28,535 nt of DNA from Flavobacterium psychrophilum (GTDB lineage Bacteria; Bacteroidota; Bacteroidia; Flavobacteriales; Flavobacteriaceae), in assembly GCA_003243255.1 (NCBI GenBank), contig QFQM01000041.1, forward strand, positions 1 through 28,535, in the 5' to 3' direction. Below are positions 25,542 to 28,535 of the stretch, piece after piece. The notes under the pieces were generated by a model. That model searched no databases. It had not been told where the DNA came from and saw nothing but the letters and a program-made list of their open reading frames with translations. Position 1 is the first letter of the stretch. Each line of letters begins with the position of its first letter. A program made the position numbers and the translations under genes.

Positions 25542-26150
25542 TCACTTATTATGTAAGTTACTTTGAATTCTAGGAAGTACATAATTTAATAGTATCTCCA
25601 CCGAATCAGAGACGCTGTGCAGGTGGGTTTGAATTGTAAGATCCGGGCATCCGGGGTTTTCATACGGAGACGTTATCCCAGTGAAATTCAATATCTGACG
25701 AGCATGTGCTTTTTGATAAAGACCCTTTACATCTCGCTGCTCACATACTGACAGCGGACAATCAACGAAGATCTCAATCAAATTGTCGGCTCCTACGATT
25801 TGCCTTACTTTCTGTCTGTCATTCTCAAAAGGAGATATGAATGCAGCGAGTACAATCAACCCAGCATCGAGAAACAATTTACCGACCTCCCCTATACGAC
25901 GAATATTTTCCATTCGGGATTCGTCAGAAAAATCGAGGTCATTGTTGAGGCCGCTTCTTATATTGTCCCCATCAAGTAAATATGTTTTAAAATGTCTTTG
26001 ATAAAGGCAAAGTTCTAATTGATTAGCTAACGTCGATTTTCCTGAACCAGATAAACCGGTAAACCAAATGATTTTAGGATTTTGAACAAATCTCAAAACT
26101 CTGTGGTGTTGCTGAATTTTCGCTTGTAGCGGGAATAAGTTGTTTTCCAA
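25542..26150 (-). CDS. cysC: Adenylylsulfate (APS) kinase
   Basis: Phosphorylates adenosine 5'-phosphosulfate with ATP to give PAPS, the sulfuryl donor for sulfotransferases. At 202 aa it is a stand-alone CysC of normal length. The P-loop GLSGSGKS is at residues 32-39, followed by [18 protein letters not shown], then [13 protein letters not shown], the [11 protein letters not shown] motif, and [22 protein letters not shown], all characteristic of the family. It is transcribed from the minus strand, convergent with the avidin-like gene and divergent from the flavoprotein. No cysDN or assimilatory sulfate-reduction genes surround it. A dedicated PAPS source for the sulfotransferase at 14056-14733 is therefore the simplest reading, although a general sulfation role cannot be excluded. 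Confidence 0.93.
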   Translation of the reverse strand: MENNLFPLQAKIQQHHRVLRFVQNPKIIWFTGLSGSGKSTLANQLELCLYQRHFKTYLLDGDNIRSGLNNDLDFSDESRMENIRRIGEVGKLFLDAGLIVLAAFISPFENDRQKVRQIVGADNLIEIFVDCPLSVCEQRDVKGLYQKAHARQILNFTGITSPYENPGCPDLTIQTHLHSVSDSVEILLNYVLPRIQSNLHNK

Positions 26151-26254
26151 TTTGAATGAGTATGTTATTCGAAGTTATCATTTTTAAACTCATATGAGCG
26201 ACAGACATTGAAGGAAAATATTTTTTTAACAATAAAGAATTTAAAGAATCAGTG
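26151..26254. promoter_or_regulatory. Divergent promoter region, cysC / flavoprotein
   Basis: A 104-nt AT-rich spacer between divergently transcribed genes must carry both promoters. It contains a 10-bp perfect palindrome CTCATATGAG at 26189-26198 that is unrelated to the four 25-bp sites. No clear -33/-7 pair was found. Confidence 0.3.
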
Positions 26255-27673
26255 ATGACAATAACCGATCACCTCGATGTAATTATTATTGGTGGCGGGT
26301 TCAGTGGAACCATGATTGCCGTGAACCTGACTCATCAATACCAAAAACGACCTCTAAATATAGCGGTCGTCAATCGAGGCTATCCGCTTGGTCGTGGCAT
26401 TGCGTATAGCACTCAAGACAAGTTTCACCATCTTAATGTGATCGCAGGAAAAATGAGCGCCTTTGATTCACTACCTGACCATTTTGTTGACTGGCTCTCT
26501 CGCCTTGATCAGTACAAAAGTTTAAACAAAGACCTACTTACTAAAACTTTCTTACCACGCCAACTTTACGGAGATTATCTCACATCGATCTGGGAGGCAA
26601 TTAAGTGCCATGAAGGAGTTTGTTCAATAGAGGATGAGGTGGAATCACTCACTCTTTCCAACGACCTTTACCTCGTACATTTACACTCCGGAAAGAAATT
26701 GTACGCTAAAGCAGTCGTCCTCGCTACAGGAAACGAGGTTCCTGGAAATGCTTCGGTAGAAAACCCGTCGATATTCAAATCAAAGCAATACTTCAAGAAT
26801 CCATGGGATCCTCATTGCTACAAAGATATTGACCCTAATAGTAATGTGCTGATTATCGGCAATGGCCTCACTATGATAGATACGGTTTTGGGATTGATGG
26901 AGAATGGACTAAAGGGAACAATCTATTCGTTATCTCGTAACGGGTTAGAAATATTACCTCATCGACCAGCAGGTACTGTATACGATGATTTCAAAAAAGA
27001 CGTGAAGATGCCGTATCGTCTTGATTCCTTGTTTCGTGATTTTAATCGTCATCTTAAAAAACTCCGAACATTGGGATTAACTGCTGAACCCCTTATCGAT
27101 TCGATACGACCGTTTACACAAAAGATCTGGCATTCTCTTAGTGAAAAAGAAAAAACGTCGTTCCTAAATCACCTTCGTCATTACTGGGGATCAGCTAGGC
27201 ATCGTTTACCTGCTCACATCCATGATAAAATTTTACATTACCAAGTGACACAAAAACTACTGGTTATGAAAGGTCATTTGATATCAGCTAACGAAGAAAG
27301 TGGATCATTGAATGCTATTATTCATGACCGTAGAACAAAATCGAATCGAAAAATTCATATTTCACGAATCATCAATTGTATTGGTCCCGAATCGGACATT
27401 ACAAAATCAGAAAATACGTTGCTTCGCAATTTATACAAGGATGGACTTATCGAAAAAAATCATGTAGGCCTGGGAATTTGTGCCACTCCTGAAGGAAATG
27501 TCATCAGTGCAGGTAAAATAATACCCGGCCTTTATGCAATCGGTAATTTGATGAAAGGCGTGCTTTGGGAATGCACAGCAGTACCAGAATTAAGATTATC
27601 TGCTGAAATAATTTCTGATAGTGTTGGTAACTACATTCAAAATATCAAAAACACTAAGCTCTCATGTATCTAA
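26255..27673 (+). CDS. FAD/NAD(P)-binding flavoprotein of the YdhS/COG4529 type, 472 aa
   Basis: The N-terminal dinucleotide-binding motif is VIIIGGGFSGTMIAVNL. The family hallmarks GRGIAYST and LNVIAGKMSAF follow. A second Rossmann motif, VLIIGNGLTMIDTVLGLM, is expected to bind NAD(P)H, and the C-terminal FAD motif is GLYAIGNLMKGVLWE. The length is normal for the family. I chose ATG 26255; a GTG one codon upstream is also in frame. No membrane segment or signal peptide is seen. The family is poorly characterised; some flavin N-hydroxylases of natural-product pathways (for example the nitrosuccinate-forming aspartate oxidases) are, as far as I recall, related. An amine-oxidising role on an amino acid building block such as Orn/Lys or Asn/Asp is therefore possible. 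That link is inference; the flavoprotein fold is clear. Confidence 0.85.
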   Translation: MTITDHLDVIIIGGGFSGTMIAVNLTHQYQKRPLNIAVVNRGYPLGRGIAYSTQDKFHHLNVIAGKMSAFDSLPDHFVDWLSRLDQYKSLNKDLLTKTFLPRQLYGDYLTSIWEAIKCHEGVCSIEDEVESLTLSNDLYLVHLHSGKKLYAKAVVLATGNEVPGNASVENPSIFKSKQYFKNPWDPHCYKDIDPNSNVLIIGNGLTMIDTVLGLMENGLKGTIYSLSRNGLEILPHRPAGTVYDDFKKDVKMPYRLDSLFRDFNRHLKKLRTLGLTAEPLIDSIRPFTQKIWHSLSEKEKTSFLNHLRHYWGSARHRLPAHIHDKILHYQVTQKLLVMKGHLISANEESGSLNAIIHDRRTKSNRKIHISRIINCIGPESDITKSENTLLRNLYKDGLIEKNHVGLGICATPEGNVISAGKIIPGLYAIGNLMKGVLWECTAVPELRLSAEIISDSVGNYIQNIKNTKLSCI

Positions 27674-27917
27674 CATTAGACGGGGTATATAAAGGGATCA
27701 ATACTCCTTTGTTTGCTCCTAAAGAATGAATTATGGATTCAACTAGAATACTTATTAAATAAAAGATTTCAAATTTTGACAAAACAATTCACTGCAATCG
27801 GGAGAGGAACTTGCATAAAATGTACTAAATATAAATTTCTCACAGTTGAAGTACTGAAAGCTTCCCTAAAAACAGTAGCGATTAAAAATAGAGATTAATT
27901 GTTAAAATTGGGAGAAG
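27674..27917. other. AT-rich spacer before the insertion sequence
   Basis: The 244 nt between the flavoprotein stop and the IS orfA hold no convincing gene; the open frame at 27713-27898 has no recognisable features. The left end of the insertion sequence must lie in this stretch, but I could not identify its terminal inverted repeat, because the right end is outside the window. Confidence 0.4.
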
Positions 27918-28185
27918 ATGAAAAAGACAAAATTTTACTGAGAGCCAGATTGTAGGCATTCTCAAAGAGCAGGAACAAGGCAAGAAAGTGGCAGACATTT
28001 GCCGTGAACATGGGATTAGTCAACCTACCTTTTATCACTGGAAGAGTAAGTATTCCGGGATGGAGGTATCGCAGCTTAAGCGCGTCAAAGAGTTAGAAGC
28101 GGAGTTAGCCCAATATAAAAAGATTGTGGCTGAGCAGACCTTGCACATTACGGTACTAAAAGATATCGTTGAAAAAAAGCTTTAG
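27918..28185 (+). pseudogene. IS3 orfA, N-terminus disrupted by a one-base frameshift
   Basis: The family-like start MKKTKF is read from ATG 27918, but a run of four Ts at 27933-27936, where three would fit, shifts the frame into TGA 27939-27941. With one T fewer, the frame continues as TESQIVGILKEQEQGKKV and joins the open frame ADICREHGISQPTFYHWKSKY (helix-turn-helix) and KRVKELEAELAQYKKIV (coiled coil), ending at TAG 28183. A GTG at 27988 could start a shortened product lacking the first part of the helix-turn-helix domain. Either the element is decaying, the start differs, or there is a sequencing error in the homopolymer. No other function is suggested. Confidence 0.75.
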
Positions 28186-28535
28186 GGCCTGCCGAGAAGC
28201 GGGAGCTGGTGGAGTATTCACAACAAGAACATTTCATCAGTATTCGTCAGGTCTGCAAACTGTTGGATACGCATCCCTCGGTTTACCATTATAAGCCCAA
28301 GCGTAATGATGATGAGTCATTGCGGGTGCAGCTTCAAACTATGGCCCAACAACATAGCACATGGGGCTTTTGGATGATGTATCACCGGTTACGACTCTTG
28401 AATTACGCTGACAATCATAAACGTGTCTACCGCATTTACACAGCAATAAAACTCAACCTTCGAAGAAAATGTAAGAAGCGTTTACCCGCGCGTATCAAGC
28501 AACCATTGATCCAACCACTTCATCATAACCTCACC
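28173..28535 (+). CDS. IS3-family transposase OrfB, N-terminal part (partial at right edge)
   Basis: The frame is entered by -1 frameshifting at A-AAA-AAG (28173-28179) and continues to the window end. The translation begins KKALGPAEKRELVEYSQQ and goes on with ISIRQVCKLLDTHPSVYHYKP, then LRLLNYADNHKRVYRIY and LRRKCKKRL. This is the typical N-terminal helix-turn-helix part (HTH_21-like) of IS3 OrfB proteins, ahead of the integrase core. The catalytic DDE residues are outside the window. In intact elements, frameshifting yields the OrfAB transposase; here the orfA defect upstream may prevent that. Confidence 0.85.

Larger units (their letters stand above)
27918..28535 (+). mobile_element. IS3-family insertion sequence (IS51/IS407-like), truncated by the window edge
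   Basis: Two overlapping transposase frames are present: orfA (helix-turn-helix protein with a leucine-zipper-like tail) and orfB in the -1 frame, joined at a classical A-AAA-AAG slippery heptamer (28173-28179). The orfB catalytic DDE part and the right inverted repeat are beyond the window. The element marks the right border of the recognisable cluster genes. Confidence 0.85.

Noticed and set aside
26169..26193. TCGAAG-containing stretch in the cysC/flavoprotein spacer as another operator copy
   Set aside because: The left half is similar, but the right arm does not match; the nearby CTCATATGAG palindrome is unrelated.
27713..27898. 61-aa open frame before the insertion sequence
   Set aside because: No recognisable motif, compositionally AT-driven, and it lies where the left IS end should be.
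1..28535. CRISPR arrays, tRNA or rRNA genes, riboswitches
   Set aside because: No regularly spaced direct repeats, cloverleaf-like or conserved RNA segments were found on reading through the intergenic regions.

Overview
The window looks like part of a large lipopeptide biosynthetic gene cluster from a member of the Bacteroidota (a Cytophagales- or Chitinophagales-like bacterium). The reasons are moderately AT-rich DNA, near absence of Shine-Dalgarno sequences in front of genes, a few TAnnTTYG-type -7 promoter boxes, and gene families common in that phylum. The host assignment is inference, because no rRNA or other marker gene is present. No tRNA, rRNA or CRISPR array was seen.

Left part (1-10638, minus strand). 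A tightly packed operon reads leftwards: a clavaminate-synthase-like Fe(II)/2-oxoglutarate amino-acid hydroxylase, then a Thr-activating NRPS (partial C - A - T - C), then a second NRPS that runs off the left edge (degenerate C - A - T - C - A...). The gaps between genes are 2 and 4 nt. A 399-nt gap follows, then a second minus-strand pair (11038-13805): a NodU/CmcH-type O-carbamoyltransferase and a GT2-like protein whose DxD site is broken.

Right part (14056-27673). A divergent promoter region separates these genes from a plus-strand sulfotransferase, then a 2698-aa protein (fatty acyl-AMP ligase - T - C - A - T - C - A - T) and a GT1-type glycosyltransferase one base downstream. Two small genes follow: an orphan, and a protein resembling the avidin fold. 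Next are an APS kinase (minus strand) that can make the sulfotransferase's donor PAPS, and a YdhS/COG4529-type flavoprotein. The right edge is the start of an IS3-family insertion sequence whose orfA carries a one-base frameshift.

How it fits together (inference). The FAAL would load a fatty acid, followed by an Orn/Lys-like residue and Asn (pocket code identical to the classical Asn code). The minus-strand line would use Thr (exact classical Thr code), an uncertain small or polar residue, and another Orn/Lys-like residue. The hydroxylase has the metal-ligand spacing I recall for Asn hydroxylase AsnO, so beta-hydroxyasparagine is plausible. O-carbamoylation, sulfation and glycosylation would decorate the peptide. 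No thioesterase or MbtH-like protein is in the window.

The most striking non-coding signal is a family of four 25-bp interrupted palindromes (half-site TCGAARGTTC, 5-nt spacer) found only in intergenic regions, in front of four different parts of the cluster. I read it as a cluster-wide operator for an unidentified regulator.
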